DNA of 24,260 nucleotides from JAVKSM01 sp039583705 (GCA_039583705.1 JAVKSM010000042.1:1-24260), one strand, 5' to 3'; numbered from the stretch's first letter, positions 6,779 through 13,935 are shown. The notes: generated from the sequence alone by a model not told the origin. Numbers and translations: made by a program.

Positions 6779-7609
6779 CTACTCCGGGACGGTGAGCACC
6801 CAGGGGCCGTCGTCGGTGACCGCGACGGTGTGCTCCCAGTGGGCGGCGCGGCTGCGGTCCCGGGTGATGACCGTCCAGCCGTCGTCCAGCTCCTCCGTCT
6901 GCGGGCTGCCCGCGGTGAGCATGGGCTCGACGGCCAGCACCATCCCGGGCCGCAGCCGAGGACCGCGCCCGGGGCGCCCGAGGTTGGGGACGAACGGCTC
7001 CATGTGCATGGCCGTACCGATGCCGTGGCCGCCGTACTCGGCGACAATTCCGTAGCAGACGCCGTCACGGACCGCCGCCGCCGCGCTCGTCTGCTGCACC
7101 GCGTACGAGATGTCGGTGAGCCGGGCGTCCGGACGCACCGCACCGACCCCGGCCGCCAGCGCTTCGCGGCAGGCCTCGGAGAGCCGGTGGTCGGCTCCTG
7201 CCAGCTCGCCCACCCCGATGGTGACCGCCGCGTCGCCGTGCCAGCCGTCGAGGATGGCGCCGCAGTCCACCGAGACGAGGTCGCCCTCGGCGAGCACCTG
7301 CGTGCGGGACGGGATGCCGTGCACGATCTGCTCGTTGACGGACGCGCAGATCGTCGCCGGGAAGCCGTGGTAGCCCAGGAACGAGGGCACCGCGCCGGCG
7401 GCCCGGATCGTCTGTTCGGCGAGCTCGTCCAGCTCTGCCGTGCTCACCCCGGGCCGGGCGGCCTCGACGAGCAATCCGAGCGTGCGCGCCACGACCGCGC
7501 CGGCGGCGCGCATCGCCTCGAGCTGGACCCGCGTTTTGACCTCGATCACGCGGCCCCGGATCCGGGCCACGCCGCCGCGCAGCACCGCGAGCGTCCCATC
7601 CGTGCTCAC
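6779..7609 (-). CDS. map: Type I methionine aminopeptidase
   Basis: Removes the initiator methionine from nascent proteins; 276 aa as drawn. The pita-bread fold ligands are visible: D115 and D126 (SVDCGA, HGDAAVT), H195 (GGHGIG), E228 (AVEPM) and E259 (WEHTVAV), with the substrate-site H98 in VHGIP. The D115-D126 spacing equals that of E. coli D97-D108. The GTG at 7609 overlaps the adk stop as GTGA. Conserved sequence starts only near residue 21 (VIEVKTRVQLEAMRAAG), so GTG 7549 is a possible alternative start. It is the last of secY-adk-map. Confidence 0.96.
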   Translation of the reverse strand: MSTDGTLAVLRGGVARIRGRVIEVKTRVQLEAMRAAGAVVARTLGLLVEAARPGVSTAELDELAEQTIRAAGAVPSFLGYHGFPATICASVNEQIVHGIPSRTQVLAEGDLVSVDCGAILDGWHGDAAVTIGVGELAGADHRLSEACREALAAGVGAVRPDARLTDISYAVQQTSAAAAVRDGVCYGIVAEYGGHGIGTAMHMEPFVPNLGRPGRGPRLRPGMVLAVEPMLTAGSPQTEELDDGWTVITRDRSRAAHWEHTVAVTDDGPWVLTVPE

Positions 7610-8157
7610 CTCCGGCAGGCGAGGGCGTCCACCGCCCGGTCGGTGATCTCCCCGACGGGCCCCACAGCGTCGATGCTGACCAGGATGTCGGCGTAGTGCT
7701 CCAGCAGCGGCGCGGTCTCCTCCAGGTAGACCTGCTGGCGGCGGCGCACCACGTCCTCGGTGTCGTCGTCGCGGCCGCGGGCCAGCAGCCGCTGCACGAC
7801 GACGTCGGTCGGCACGTCGAACTGCAGCACCGCGTCGAGCTGCTCGCCCAGGTCTGCGAGTACCTCGGCCAGCGCCTTGGCCTGCGCGGTGTTGCGGGGG
7901 AAGCCGTCGAGGACGAACCCGTTGGTGGCGTCGCCGGCGCCCAGCCGGTCCCCCACCATCGCGACGGTGACCTCGTCGGGCACCAGCTCCCCGGCCTCCA
8001 TGTAGCGCTTGGCCCGTCGGCCGAGCGCGGTGCCGCGCCCGACGTTGTCCCGGAACAACTCGCCGGTGGAGATGTGGGGTATGCCGAGGCGCTCGGACAG
8101 CCGCACGGCCTGCGTGCCCTTGCCCGCGCCCGGCGGACCGACGAGAACGACCCTCAC
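7606..8157 (-). CDS. adk: Adenylate kinase (short, zinc-free type)
   Basis: Catalyses ATP + AMP to 2 ADP in the cytoplasm; 183 aa, against about 214 in E. coli. The P-loop is GPPGAGKGT at 7-15, followed by the AMP-binding STGELFRDN and GFVLDGFPRNTAQA segments and the RLLARGRDDDTEDVVRRRQQ region. The LID is reduced to a short loop around RGRDDD and has no cysteine pair, as in other actinobacterial short-form kinases. The GTG at 8157 has GGGAGGGAG upstream. It lies 82 bp after secY and overlaps map by 4 bp. Confidence 0.98.
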   Translation of the reverse strand: MRVVLVGPPGAGKGTQAVRLSERLGIPHISTGELFRDNVGRGTALGRRAKRYMEAGELVPDEVTVAMVGDRLGAGDATNGFVLDGFPRNTAQAKALAEVLADLGEQLDAVLQFDVPTDVVVQRLLARGRDDDTEDVVRRRQQVYLEETAPLLEHYADILVSIDAVGPVGEITDRAVDALACRR

Positions 8158-8202
8158 GACATCTCCCTCCCGACCGGGATCACCTGGCGTGCCGCCGAGG
8201 TC

Positions 8203-8225
8203 GTCCGCGACCCTGGCGAGCGGAC
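8203..8225 (-). terminator. Hairpin between secY and adk
   Basis: The transcript would pair GTCCGC (8225-8220) with GCGGAC (8208-8203), a perfect 6-bp stem with an 11-nt loop, in the 82-bp secY-adk gap. No U-tract follows. It may tune read-through or be a processing site; chance formation is possible at this GC content. Confidence 0.22.
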
Positions 8226-8239
8226 CCCGGCCACACCCA

Positions 8240-9547
8240 TCAGCGCAGGAAGCCTTCGTAGTTGCGCTGCATGAGCTGGCTCTCGATCTGCTTCACGGTG
8301 TCAAGGCCGACTCCGACCATGATCAGGACAGCGGTGCCGCCGAACGGGAAGTTCTGGTTCTGGCCGGTCCCGGTGATGCCGAGGAAGAAGTTGGGCAACA
8401 CCGCGATGACGCCCAGGTACAGCGAGCCCGGCAGGGTGATCCGGGAGAGCACGAAGTTCAGGTACTCAGCGGTCGGCCGCCCCGGCCGGATCCCCGGGAT
8501 GAACCCGCCGAACTTCTTCATCTCGTCGGCGCGCTCGTCCGGGCTGAAGGTGATCGCGACGTAGAAATAGGTGAAGAAGACGATGAGCAGGAAATACAGC
8601 AGGATGTGTACGTAGTTCGCCTGGTCGGACACATAGGTCTGCACGAACTGCTGGAGCCAGCCGCCGTTGTTGCCGCCGATCTGGGAGACGAGCTGGGGAA
8701 GGTAGAGCAGCGAGGACGCGAAGATCACCGGGATGACGCCGGCCTGATTGACCTTGAGCGGCAGGTAGGTCGACGTTCCGCCGTACATTCGCCGACCGAC
8801 CATCCGCTTGGCGTACTGCACCGGGATGCGCCGCTGGCCCTGCTCGACGAACACCACGCTTGCGATGATCGCGAGGCCGAAGAGGCACACGACCACGAAG
8901 ACGAGCCCGCCCTGGTGGAGGATGTTCCCGCCCTCGGAGGGGATCCGGGCCGCGATCGAGGTGAAGATCAGCAGCGACATGCCGTTGCCGATGCCCCGCT
9001 CGGTGATCATCTCACCCAGCCACATGATGACCGCGGTGCCGGCGGTCATGGTGATCACGACGACGCCCAGGCCGAACACGCCGATGCTGGGCAGCACCGG
9101 CTGCTGGCAGCCCTGGAACAGCGTGCCGCGCTCCGCCAACGCCACGATGCCGGTGGACTGCAGGATCGCCAGCGCGATCGTCAGGTAGCGCGTGTACTGG
9201 GTCAGCTTGTTCTGGCCGGACTGGCCTTCCTTCTTGAGCGCCTCGAAGCGGGGGATGACGACCGTGAGCAACTGGACGATGATGCTCGCCGTGATGTACG
9301 GCATGATGCCGAGCGCGAAGATCGAAAGCTGGAGCAGCGCGCCACCGCTGAACAGGTTGATCAAAGAGTAGACGTTGGCGGCGCTGCCGCCTTCCACCTC
9401 CTTGATGCACAGCTGCACGTTGTGGTAGGAGACGCCGGGTGCCGGCAGGGTCGCGCCCAGCCGGTAGATCGCGAGGATTCCGAGCGTGAACAGGATCTTC
9501 TTGCGCAGGTCCGGCGTTCTTATCGCCGAGGTGAACGCGCCGAGCAC
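8240..9547 (-). CDS. secY: Preprotein translocase channel subunit SecY
   Basis: Membrane channel of the Sec translocon (435 aa), partner of SecE and SecG, fed by SecA and by ribosomes. About ten hydrophobic segments are visible, the first at about 17-37 after LRKKILFTLG. Family motifs include MPYITASIIVQLLTVVIPRF, ERGIGNGMSLLIF, the cytosolic loop GQRRIPVQYAKRMVGRRMYG, and PNFFLGITGTGQ before the last segment. The open frame runs to 9757, but GTG 9547 gives the expected (M)LGAFTSAIRTPDLRKK start and has GGAGG 5 nt upstream. A 225-bp gap from rplO, with a terminator-like hairpin and a -10 box, suggests a separate promoter for secY-adk-map. Confidence 0.97.
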   Translation of the reverse strand: MLGAFTSAIRTPDLRKKILFTLGILAIYRLGATLPAPGVSYHNVQLCIKEVEGGSAANVYSLINLFSGGALLQLSIFALGIMPYITASIIVQLLTVVIPRFEALKKEGQSGQNKLTQYTRYLTIALAILQSTGIVALAERGTLFQGCQQPVLPSIGVFGLGVVVITMTAGTAVIMWLGEMITERGIGNGMSLLIFTSIAARIPSEGGNILHQGGLVFVVVCLFGLAIIASVVFVEQGQRRIPVQYAKRMVGRRMYGGTSTYLPLKVNQAGVIPVIFASSLLYLPQLVSQIGGNNGGWLQQFVQTYVSDQANYVHILLYFLLIVFFTYFYVAITFSPDERADEMKKFGGFIPGIRPGRPTAEYLNFVLSRITLPGSLYLGVIAVLPNFFLGITGTGQNQNFPFGGTAVLIMVGVGLDTVKQIESQLMQRNYEGFLR

Positions 9548-9594
9548 TCCAGCCTCCTCGCCAGGCGGCGGCCGGCCGGTGGCCGGAGAAGTCT

Positions 9595-9680
9595 GGCACC
9601 GGCGGGGACACCGGCGCCCAAGGGACGACATGCCGCCCCAGGGGTGACGCTGGCTGGCCGGGCACAAGGGGAACCCGGCC
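9595..9680 (-). promoter_or_regulatory. Structured secY 5' leader
   Basis: Two stem-loops lie between the candidate promoter and the secY start: CCCGGCC/GGCCGGG arms at 9674-9680 and 9656-9662 (7 bp, 11-nt loop in the 25-bp span), and arms at 9611-9618 and 9595-9602 (8 bp including one G-U pair, 8-nt loop). Their function is unknown; they could act in leader control or simply reflect GC richness. Confidence 0.3.
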
Positions 9681-9704
9681 GGCCGGCGCCGGACACTTTT
9701 CCCG

Positions 9705-9710
9705 ACTCTA
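9705..9710 (-). promoter_or_regulatory. Candidate -10 box of a secY promoter
   Basis: TAGAGT on the minus strand, in context TGTTAGAGTCGGG, matches TANNNT in an otherwise extremely GC-rich gap. No good -35 hexamer stands 16-19 bp upstream, a common situation in actinomycetes. Transcription would start near 9698, giving a leader of about 150 nt for secY. Confidence 0.35.
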
Positions 9711-9746
9711 ACAGCCAGCCCCGCCGGCACGGCGCAGCCCGCCCCA

Positions 9747-9765
9747 CCCGCCCCCACGAGGCGGG
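9747..9765 (-). terminator. Terminator-like hairpin after rplO
   Basis: CCCGCC (9765-9760 read on the minus strand) pairs with GGCGGG (9752-9747) through a 7-nt loop, beginning 8 nt after the rplO stop codon. There is no U-tract. With the -10 box at 9705-9710, it suggests partial transcriptional separation of rplO from secY. Confidence 0.38.
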
Positions 9766-9772
9766 AACGCCC

Positions 9773-10216
9773 TCAGAGCTCGGTGGTGGTACCCCCGGCG
9801 GCGGTGATCTTCGCCCGGGCCGAGCCGGAGAAGGCGTGCGCCGAGACCTCAAGGGCCAGCCCGCCCAGCTCCCCGGCACCCAGCACCTTGACCTTCTCGT
9901 TCTTGCGGACCGCGCCGGCCGCCACTAGCTCGGCCACCCCGACCGCGCCGCCCTGTGGGAACAGCCGCCCGAGGTCGGCGACGTTGACGACCTGGTAGGT
10001 CACCTTCGCCGGGTTGCGGAACCCCTTGCGCTTGGGCAGCCGCATGTGGATGGGCATCTGGCCGCCCTCGAAGGTGGCCGGCACGTTCGCCCGGGCCTTC
10101 GTGCCCTTGGTGCCGCGGCCCGCCGACTTGCCCTTGGAGCCTTCCCCGCGACCGACCCGGGTCTTCGGCGTGTGGGCGCCGGGCGCCGGGCGCAGGTGGT
10201 GCACCTTGATGGTCAT
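9773..10216 (-). CDS. rplO: 50S ribosomal protein L15
   Basis: Late-assembling large-subunit protein (147 aa) whose N-terminal extension penetrates the 23S rRNA core. It begins MTIKVHHLRPAPGAHTPKTR, followed by the glycine-rich VGRGEGSKGKSAGRGTKGTK and the FEGGQMPIHMRLPKRKGF motif at about 49-66. The C-terminal globular part holds VNVADLGRLFPQGG and SAHAFSGSARAKI. The ATG overlaps the rpmD stop as ATGA. It is the last ribosomal gene of the spc operon and precedes the secY leader region. Confidence 0.98.
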   Translation of the reverse strand: MTIKVHHLRPAPGAHTPKTRVGRGEGSKGKSAGRGTKGTKARANVPATFEGGQMPIHMRLPKRKGFRNPAKVTYQVVNVADLGRLFPQGGAVGVAELVAAGAVRKNEKVKVLGAGELGGLALEVSAHAFSGSARAKITAAGGTTTEL

Positions 10217-10401
10217 GACTCGGCGACCTCCTCGACCGTCACGAGGTGGCGGACGACCTGGATCATGCCGCGGACCTGCGGGGTGTCGTCGCGGACCACC
10301 GTCTTGCGGATGCCGCGCAGCCCGAGGCTGCGCAGCGTCTCACGCTGGTTGTGCTTGGTGCCGATGGCGCTGCGCACCTGGGTGATCGACAGCAGGGCCA
10401 C
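10213..10401 (-). CDS. rpmD: 50S ribosomal protein L30
   Basis: Small large-subunit protein of 62 aa; the family is about 60 aa. The translation reads (M)ALLSITQVRSAIGTKHNQRE, then TLRSLGLRGIRKTVVRDDTP and RGMIQVVRHLVTVEEV, matching the L30 core from end to end. The GTG at 10401 is chosen because it starts just before the conserved ITQ segment, 1 nt after the rpsE TGA; an AGGTGG inside the end of rpsE can serve as the ribosome-binding site. It overlaps rplO by 4 bp. Confidence 0.95.
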   Translation of the reverse strand: MALLSITQVRSAIGTKHNQRETLRSLGLRGIRKTVVRDDTPQVRGMIQVVRHLVTVEEVAES

Positions 10402-10402
10402 C

Positions 10403-11005
10403 TCAGACCACCTGTCCGGCTCGGGCGCGCAGCATCCGGGGTGGCGCGACGTCCTCCAGCGGCAGGCCGCGGCGGCCGGCCACCTCCTCCGGACGCTGCA
10501 GCGCCTTGAGCGCCGCCACCGTGGCATGCACGATGTTGATGGCGTTGTCGCTGCCGAGCGACTTGGAGAGCACGTCGTGGATCCCGGCGCACTCCAGCAC
10601 CGCCCGCACCGGGCCGCCGGCGATGACGCCGGTACCTGGGCTGGCCGGGCGCAGCAGCACGACACCGGCGGCGGCCTCGCCCTGCACCGGGTGCACGATC
10701 GTGTCCCCGATGCGCGGGACCCGGAAGAAGCTCTTCTTGGCCTCCTCCACGCCCTTCGCGATCGCCGCCGGCACCTCCTTGGCCTTCCCGTAGCCGACAC
10801 CGACCAGCCCGTCGCCGTCGCCCACCACGACCAGCGCGGTGAAGCTGAACCGGCGGCCGCCCTTGACCACCTTGGCCACGCGGTTGATGGCGACCACCCG
10901 CTCCAGGTGCGGGGTCTTCTCCTGGGCCGCCCCGCCACGGCCTCCGTCGCGGCGTTCGCGGCGGTCCGACCGCTCGCCGCCCTCCCGCCGGGTTCGTCCG
11001 GGCAT
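10403..11005 (-). CDS. rpsE: 30S ribosomal protein S5
   Basis: Small-subunit body protein (200 aa) involved in decoding accuracy and mRNA unwinding at the entry site. Residues 1-32 are an actinobacterial arginine/glycine-rich extension (GERSDRRERRDGGRGG). The double-stranded RNA-binding-like domain follows (LERVVAINRVAKVVKGGRRF, ALVVVGDGDGLVGVGYGKAK), and the C-terminal domain has GTGVIAGGPVRAVLECAGI and SDNAINIVHATVAALKAL. The ATG at 11005 has AAAGGGA upstream. The 46-bp gap to rplR contains a 13-bp tandem duplication. Confidence 0.98.
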   Translation of the reverse strand: MPGRTRREGGERSDRRERRDGGRGGAAQEKTPHLERVVAINRVAKVVKGGRRFSFTALVVVGDGDGLVGVGYGKAKEVPAAIAKGVEEAKKSFFRVPRIGDTIVHPVQGEAAAGVVLLRPASPGTGVIAGGPVRAVLECAGIHDVLSKSLGSDNAINIVHATVAALKALQRPEEVAGRRGLPLEDVAPPRMLRARAGQVV

Positions 11006-11018
11006 CAGGCGTCCCTTT

Positions 11019-11045
11019 CCGTCACAGCAGTCCCGTCACAGCAGT
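11019..11045. repeat. Two 13-bp tandem repeats between rplR and rpsE
   Basis: CCGTCACAGCAGT occurs at 11019-11031 and again at 11033-11045, identical and with a 14-bp period. It fills over half of the 46-bp rplR-rpsE gap, just upstream of the rpsE ribosome-binding site. Recent slippage duplication is the simplest reading. Confidence 0.82.
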
Positions 11046-11051
11046 TCACGT

Positions 11052-11465
11052 CTAGAACTCCAACCCGGCGCCGCGGGCGGCGTCGGCCAGCGCGGCGATC
11101 CGGCCGTGGTAGTCGCGGCCGCCGCGGTCGAACACCACGCGCGCGACCCCGGCCTCGGTGGCCCGGGCGGCGACCAGCTCGCCCACCCGGACCGCGCGCG
11201 CCTTCTTGTCGCCGACGAGCGCCCGCACGTCGGCCTCCATGCTCGAGGCGGACGCCAAGGTGTGCCCGGCGATGTCGTCGATCACCTGGGCGACGATGTG
11301 CCGGGCGGAGCGGGTGACGACCAGCCGGGGTCGCTGCGGCGTGCCGCTGATCTTCTTGCGGAGCCGGGCATGCCGGCGGTTCCGGGCGATCCGACGCCGG
11401 CTGGCTGTGTCGGTACCTCCGCTGGAGGTGCCCACGCGGATCCTGGTGGTCTCGCTCATGCTCAC
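11052..11465 (-). CDS. rplR: 50S ribosomal protein L18
   Basis: Binds 5S rRNA and, with L5, attaches it to the large subunit; 137 aa. After a short variable N-terminus come RRRIARNRRHARLRKKISGT, PRLVVTRSARHIVAQVIDD and GHTLASASSMEADVRA, then VVFDRGGRDYHGRIAALADA and the terminal ARGAGLEF. The GTG at 11465 overlaps the rplF stop as GTGA and has GGGAAG 8 nt upstream. An ATG two codons further in (11459) is an alternative start with weaker spacing. Confidence 0.96.
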   Translation of the reverse strand: MSMSETTRIRVGTSSGGTDTASRRRIARNRRHARLRKKISGTPQRPRLVVTRSARHIVAQVIDDIAGHTLASASSMEADVRALVGDKKARAVRVGELVAARATEAGVARVVFDRGGRDYHGRIAALADAARGAGLEF

Positions 11466-12001
11466 TTACCCGTCTTCCCGACCTTGCGGCGGACCGTCTC
11501 GCCGGCGTAGCGGATGCCCTTGCCCTTGTACGGGTCGGGCTTGCGCAGCTTGCGGATGCCCGCCGCGACCTCACCCACCCGTTGCTTGTCGATGCCCCGC
11601 ACGGCGAACCGGGTCGGGGTTTCGACCACGAAGGTGACCCCGGCGGGCGCCCGGACCGTCACCGGGTGGCTGTAGCCGAGCGCAAACTCGAGATTGGAAC
11701 CCTTCGCGACCACGCGGTAGCCCACACCGTGGATCTCCATCCGCTTCTCGTAGCCCGCCGTCACGCCGATCACCAGGTTGGCGACCAGCGTCCGGGACAG
11801 CCCGTGCAGCGCCCGGTTGCGCCGCTCGTCGTCGGGTCGGGTCACGTGCAGCGCGCCGTCGTCCCCGTGCGCGACGCGGATCGGCTCGACCACGCGGTGC
11901 TCCAGCGTCCCCCTGGGACCCTTCACCGTGACCGTCTGCCCGTCGACGTCCACCTCGACCCCGGCGGGAACGGGGATCGGCTGCTTTCCGATGCGCGACA
12001 T
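11462..12001 (-). CDS. rplF: 50S ribosomal protein L6
   Basis: Large-subunit protein near the factor-binding site; 179 aa, typical length, with two repeated L6 domains. It begins MSRIGKQPIPVPAGVEVDVD, followed by VTVKGPRGTLEH, LHGLSRTLVANLVIGVTAGY and the second-domain signature NLEFALGYSHPVTV. The C-terminus has RKLRKPDPYKGKGIRYAGET, the family's closing motif. The ATG at 12001 has a strong AGGAGGGG upstream. It lies 15 bp after rpsH and overlaps rplR by 4 bp. Confidence 0.98.
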   Translation of the reverse strand: MSRIGKQPIPVPAGVEVDVDGQTVTVKGPRGTLEHRVVEPIRVAHGDDGALHVTRPDDERRNRALHGLSRTLVANLVIGVTAGYEKRMEIHGVGYRVVAKGSNLEFALGYSHPVTVRAPAGVTFVVETPTRFAVRGIDKQRVGEVAAGIRKLRKPDPYKGKGIRYAGETVRRKVGKTGK

Positions 12002-12016
12002 GCGTTGCTCCCCTCC

Positions 12017-12415
12017 TCACCAGACGAAGGCGAGGACTTCCCCGCCCACCCGCTGCTTGGCTGCCTGCCGGTCGGTCAGCAACCCGCCCGACGTGGAGAT
12101 GATCGCCACGCCGAGGCCGCCGAGCACCCGGGGCAGGTCGGTGGACTTCGCGTAGACCCGCAGGCCCGGCTTGGAGACCCGCTTGAGCCCGGCGATGCTG
12201 CGCTCCCGGTTCGGCCCGTATTTGAGGTCGAGCACCAGCATGCGGCCCACCTCGACCTGCTCGGTGCGGAAGCCCGCGATGTAGCCCTCGCGCTGCAGGA
12301 TCTCCGCGATGTGCACCTTGAGCTTGGAGTGCGGCATCGTGACCGAGTCGTGGTAAGCCGAGTTGGCGTTGCGCAGCCGGGTCAACATGTCGGCGATCGG
12401 GTCGGTCATAGTCAC
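12017..12415 (-). CDS. rpsH: 30S ribosomal protein S8
   Basis: Primary 16S rRNA binder of the platform; 132 aa, the usual actinobacterial length. It begins (M)TMTDPIADMLTRLRNANSAY and ends with the conserved GVAIISTSGGLLTDRQAAKQ and GGEVLAFVW. The GTG at 12415 is preferred to the ATG at 12409 because AGGGGG lies 7 nt before it. The open frame upstream to 12487 overlaps rpsN and is not conserved. In E. coli S8 represses spc operon translation at a site in rplE; no such site is evident by eye here. Confidence 0.97.
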   Translation of the reverse strand: MTMTDPIADMLTRLRNANSAYHDSVTMPHSKLKVHIAEILQREGYIAGFRTEQVEVGRMLVLDLKYGPNRERSIAGLKRVSKPGLRVYAKSTDLPRVLGGLGVAIISTSGGLLTDRQAAKQRVGGEVLAFVW

Positions 12416-12426
12416 GTCAGTGCCCC

Positions 12427-12612
12427 CTACCAGGACGACTTGCTCACGCCGGGCAACTCGCCGCGGTGCGCCATCTCGCGCACGCACACCCGGCAGAGGC
12501 CGAACTTGCGCAGCACCGCCCGCGGCCGGCCGCAGCGCTGGCAGCGGGTGTAGGCCCGCACCGCGAACTTCGGCTTGCGGGAGGCCTTGATCCTCAACGC
12601 CTTCTTCGCCAT
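12427..12612 (-). CDS. rpsN: 30S ribosomal protein S14 type Z
   Basis: Small zinc-ribbon form of S14 (61 aa) in the 30S head. It begins MAKKALRIKASRKPKFAVRA, with zinc ligands C24 and C27 (RCQRCGRPR) and C40 and C43 (LCRVCVRE), and ends AHRGELPGVSKSSW. This C+ form is the one normally found in the spc operon. Its ATG shares one base with the rplE stop (TGATG). It is shorter than generic cut-offs but is unmistakable. Confidence 0.97.
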   Translation of the reverse strand: MAKKALRIKASRKPKFAVRAYTRCQRCGRPRAVLRKFGLCRVCVREMAHRGELPGVSKSSW

Positions 12613-13181
12613 CAGCTCTCGTTCTCCCTGAAGGGGAATCCCAGGCGCCGCAGCAGCACCCGGCCCTCCTCGTCGGTGGCGGCGGTGGTCACCACCGTGA
12701 TGTCCATACCCCGCTGCCGGTCGATGGTGTCCGGGTTGATCTCGTGGAACATCGACTGCTCGGTGAGCCCGAAGGTGTAGTTGCCGGTGCCGTCGAATTG
12801 CTGGGGCGACAGCCCGCGGAAATCGCGGATCCGGGGCAGCGCGATGGTCAGCAGCCGATCGAGGAACTCCCACATCCGGTTACCCCGAAGCGTCACCCGG
12901 GCACCGATGGGCATGCCCTCGCGCAGCTTGAACTGGGCGACGGACTTGCGCGCCCGGCGCACGTCGGGCCGCTGTCCGGTGATGGTCGCAAGGTCGCGCA
13001 CCGCGCCGTCCATGAGCTTCGCGTCCCGGGCGGCGTCGCCGACACCCATGTTCACGACGACCTTGACGAGCCCGGGTACCTGCATCGGGTTGGTGTAGCG
13101 GAACTGCTCCCGCAACCACGGCACGACGTCCTCGCGGTAGCGGGCCTTCAACCGCGGCACCACCCTCTCCGCGGTGGCCAT
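12612..13181 (-). CDS. rplE: 50S ribosomal protein L5
   Basis: Binds 5S rRNA and contacts P-site tRNA in the central protuberance; 189 aa. It begins MATAERVVPRLKARYREDVV, then NPMQVPGLVKVVVNMGVGDA, the ITGQRPDVRRARKSVAQFKL core, and DFRGLSPQQFDGTGNYTFGL. The C-terminal part contains RQRGMDITVVTTAATDEEGR and ends LGFPFRENES. Its ATG overlaps the rplX stop by one base (TGATG) and its own stop overlaps the rpsN ATG, giving a coupled rplX-rplE-rpsN run. Confidence 0.98.
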   Translation of the reverse strand: MATAERVVPRLKARYREDVVPWLREQFRYTNPMQVPGLVKVVVNMGVGDAARDAKLMDGAVRDLATITGQRPDVRRARKSVAQFKLREGMPIGARVTLRGNRMWEFLDRLLTIALPRIRDFRGLSPQQFDGTGNYTFGLTEQSMFHEINPDTIDRQRGMDITVVTTAATDEEGRVLLRRLGFPFRENES

Positions 13182-13495
13182 CAGATGTCCTTCCCGGTGC
13201 GCCGGGAGATCCGCACGCGCTTGCCCTCGTCGGTGACCCGCTTGCCCACTCGGGTCGGCTTTCCGTCGGAGTCGACGAGCATCACGTTCGAGACGTGGAT
13301 CGGCGCCTCCTGGGTGATGATCCCTCCGGACCGCGCGCCACGCTGGTTCTGGGTGACCCGGGTGTGCTTCTTGATCCGGTTCACACCCTCGACGAGCACC
13401 CTGTCCCGTGCCGGATAGGCCCGGAGCACCTTGCCCTTGGCCCCCTTGTCCTTGCCGGCGATCACCAGCACCGTGTCGCCCTTCCTCACCCTCAT
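13181..13495 (-). CDS. rplX: 50S ribosomal protein L24
   Basis: Assembly initiator of the large subunit, located near the exit tunnel; 104 aa. The KOW motif lies at the N-terminus (MRVRKGDTVLVIAGKDKGAK GK), followed by VEGVNRIKKHTR, GGIITQEAPIHVSNVMLVD and GKPTRVGKRV. The ATG at 13495 has GAGGCGGG upstream. The 71-bp gap to rplN contains a CTCGCTTCGCTC motif that recurs near fusA. Confidence 0.97.
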   Translation of the reverse strand: MRVRKGDTVLVIAGKDKGAKGKVLRAYPARDRVLVEGVNRIKKHTRVTQNQRGARSGGIITQEAPIHVSNVMLVDSDGKPTRVGKRVTDEGKRVRISRRTGKDI

Positions 13496-13503
13496 GCGCC
13501 CGC

Positions 13504-13515
13504 CTCGCTTCGCTC
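13504..13515. repeat. CTCGCTTCGCTC short repeat (rplN-rplX gap)
   Basis: CTCGCTTCGCTC at 13504-13515 recurs with one mismatch as CTCGCTCCGCTC at 20974-20985 in the fusA-tuf gap. Motifs of this type are frequent in intergenic DNA of high-GC actinomycetes, by recollection. With two copies in the window, whether this is a genuine dispersed repeat family is unproven. Confidence 0.35.
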
Positions 13516-13566
13516 ACCGGCCACGTGCGGCACGGGTCTGCCGGGTCCGATGGTTCGCTCGCCCAC

Positions 13567-13935
13567 TCACAACACCTCCGGCGCCAGCGAGATGATCCGC
13601 ATGAACCGCTTGTCCCGCAGTTCCCGGCCCACCGGGCCGAAGATGCGCGTGCCCCTCGGCTCGGTCTCGTTGCGCAGGATCACCGCGGCGTTCTCGTCGA
13701 ACCGGATGTAGCTGCCGTCCGGGCGCCGGGTCTCCTTCTTGGTGCGCACGACGACGGCCTTGACCACGTCGCCGCGCTTGACGCCGGAGCCGGGGATCGC
13801 CTCCTTGACCGTGGCGACGATGATGTCGCCGATGCCCGCGTAACGGCGCCCGGAGCCGCCGAGCACCCGGATGCACAGGATCTCCTTGGCACCCGTGTTG
13901 TCGGCGACACGCAGTCGCGACTCCTGCTGGATCAC
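13567..13935 (-). CDS. rplN: 50S ribosomal protein L14
   Basis: Interface protein of the large subunit (122 aa) that forms an inter-subunit bridge and is the docking site of the silencing factor RsfS. It begins (M)IQQESRLRVADNTGAKEILC, followed by IRVLGGSGRRYAGIGDIIVA, GDVVKAVVVRTKKETRRPDG and the end segment RELRDKRFMRIISLAPEVL. The GTG at 13935 has AGGAGAGG just upstream. It begins 40 bp after rpsQ and opens the spc-type gene block. Confidence 0.98.
   Translation of the reverse strand: MIQQESRLRVADNTGAKEILCIRVLGGSGRRYAGIGDIIVATVKEAIPGSGVKRGDVVKAVVVRTKKETRRPDGSYIRFDENAAVILRNETEPRGTRIFGPVGRELRDKRFMRIISLAPEVL

Noticed and set aside
9548..9757. A 70-residue N-terminal extension of SecY in the same frame
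   Set aside because: The extension is Pro/Arg/Gly-rich, not conserved in the family, and GTG 9547 has a strong GGAGG. The extension overlaps the proposed promoter.
8009..9928. A 639-codon plus-strand open frame opposite secY and adjoining DNA
   Set aside because: It is the antisense shadow of secY; the translation is His/Asp/Gln-rich and matches no known family.
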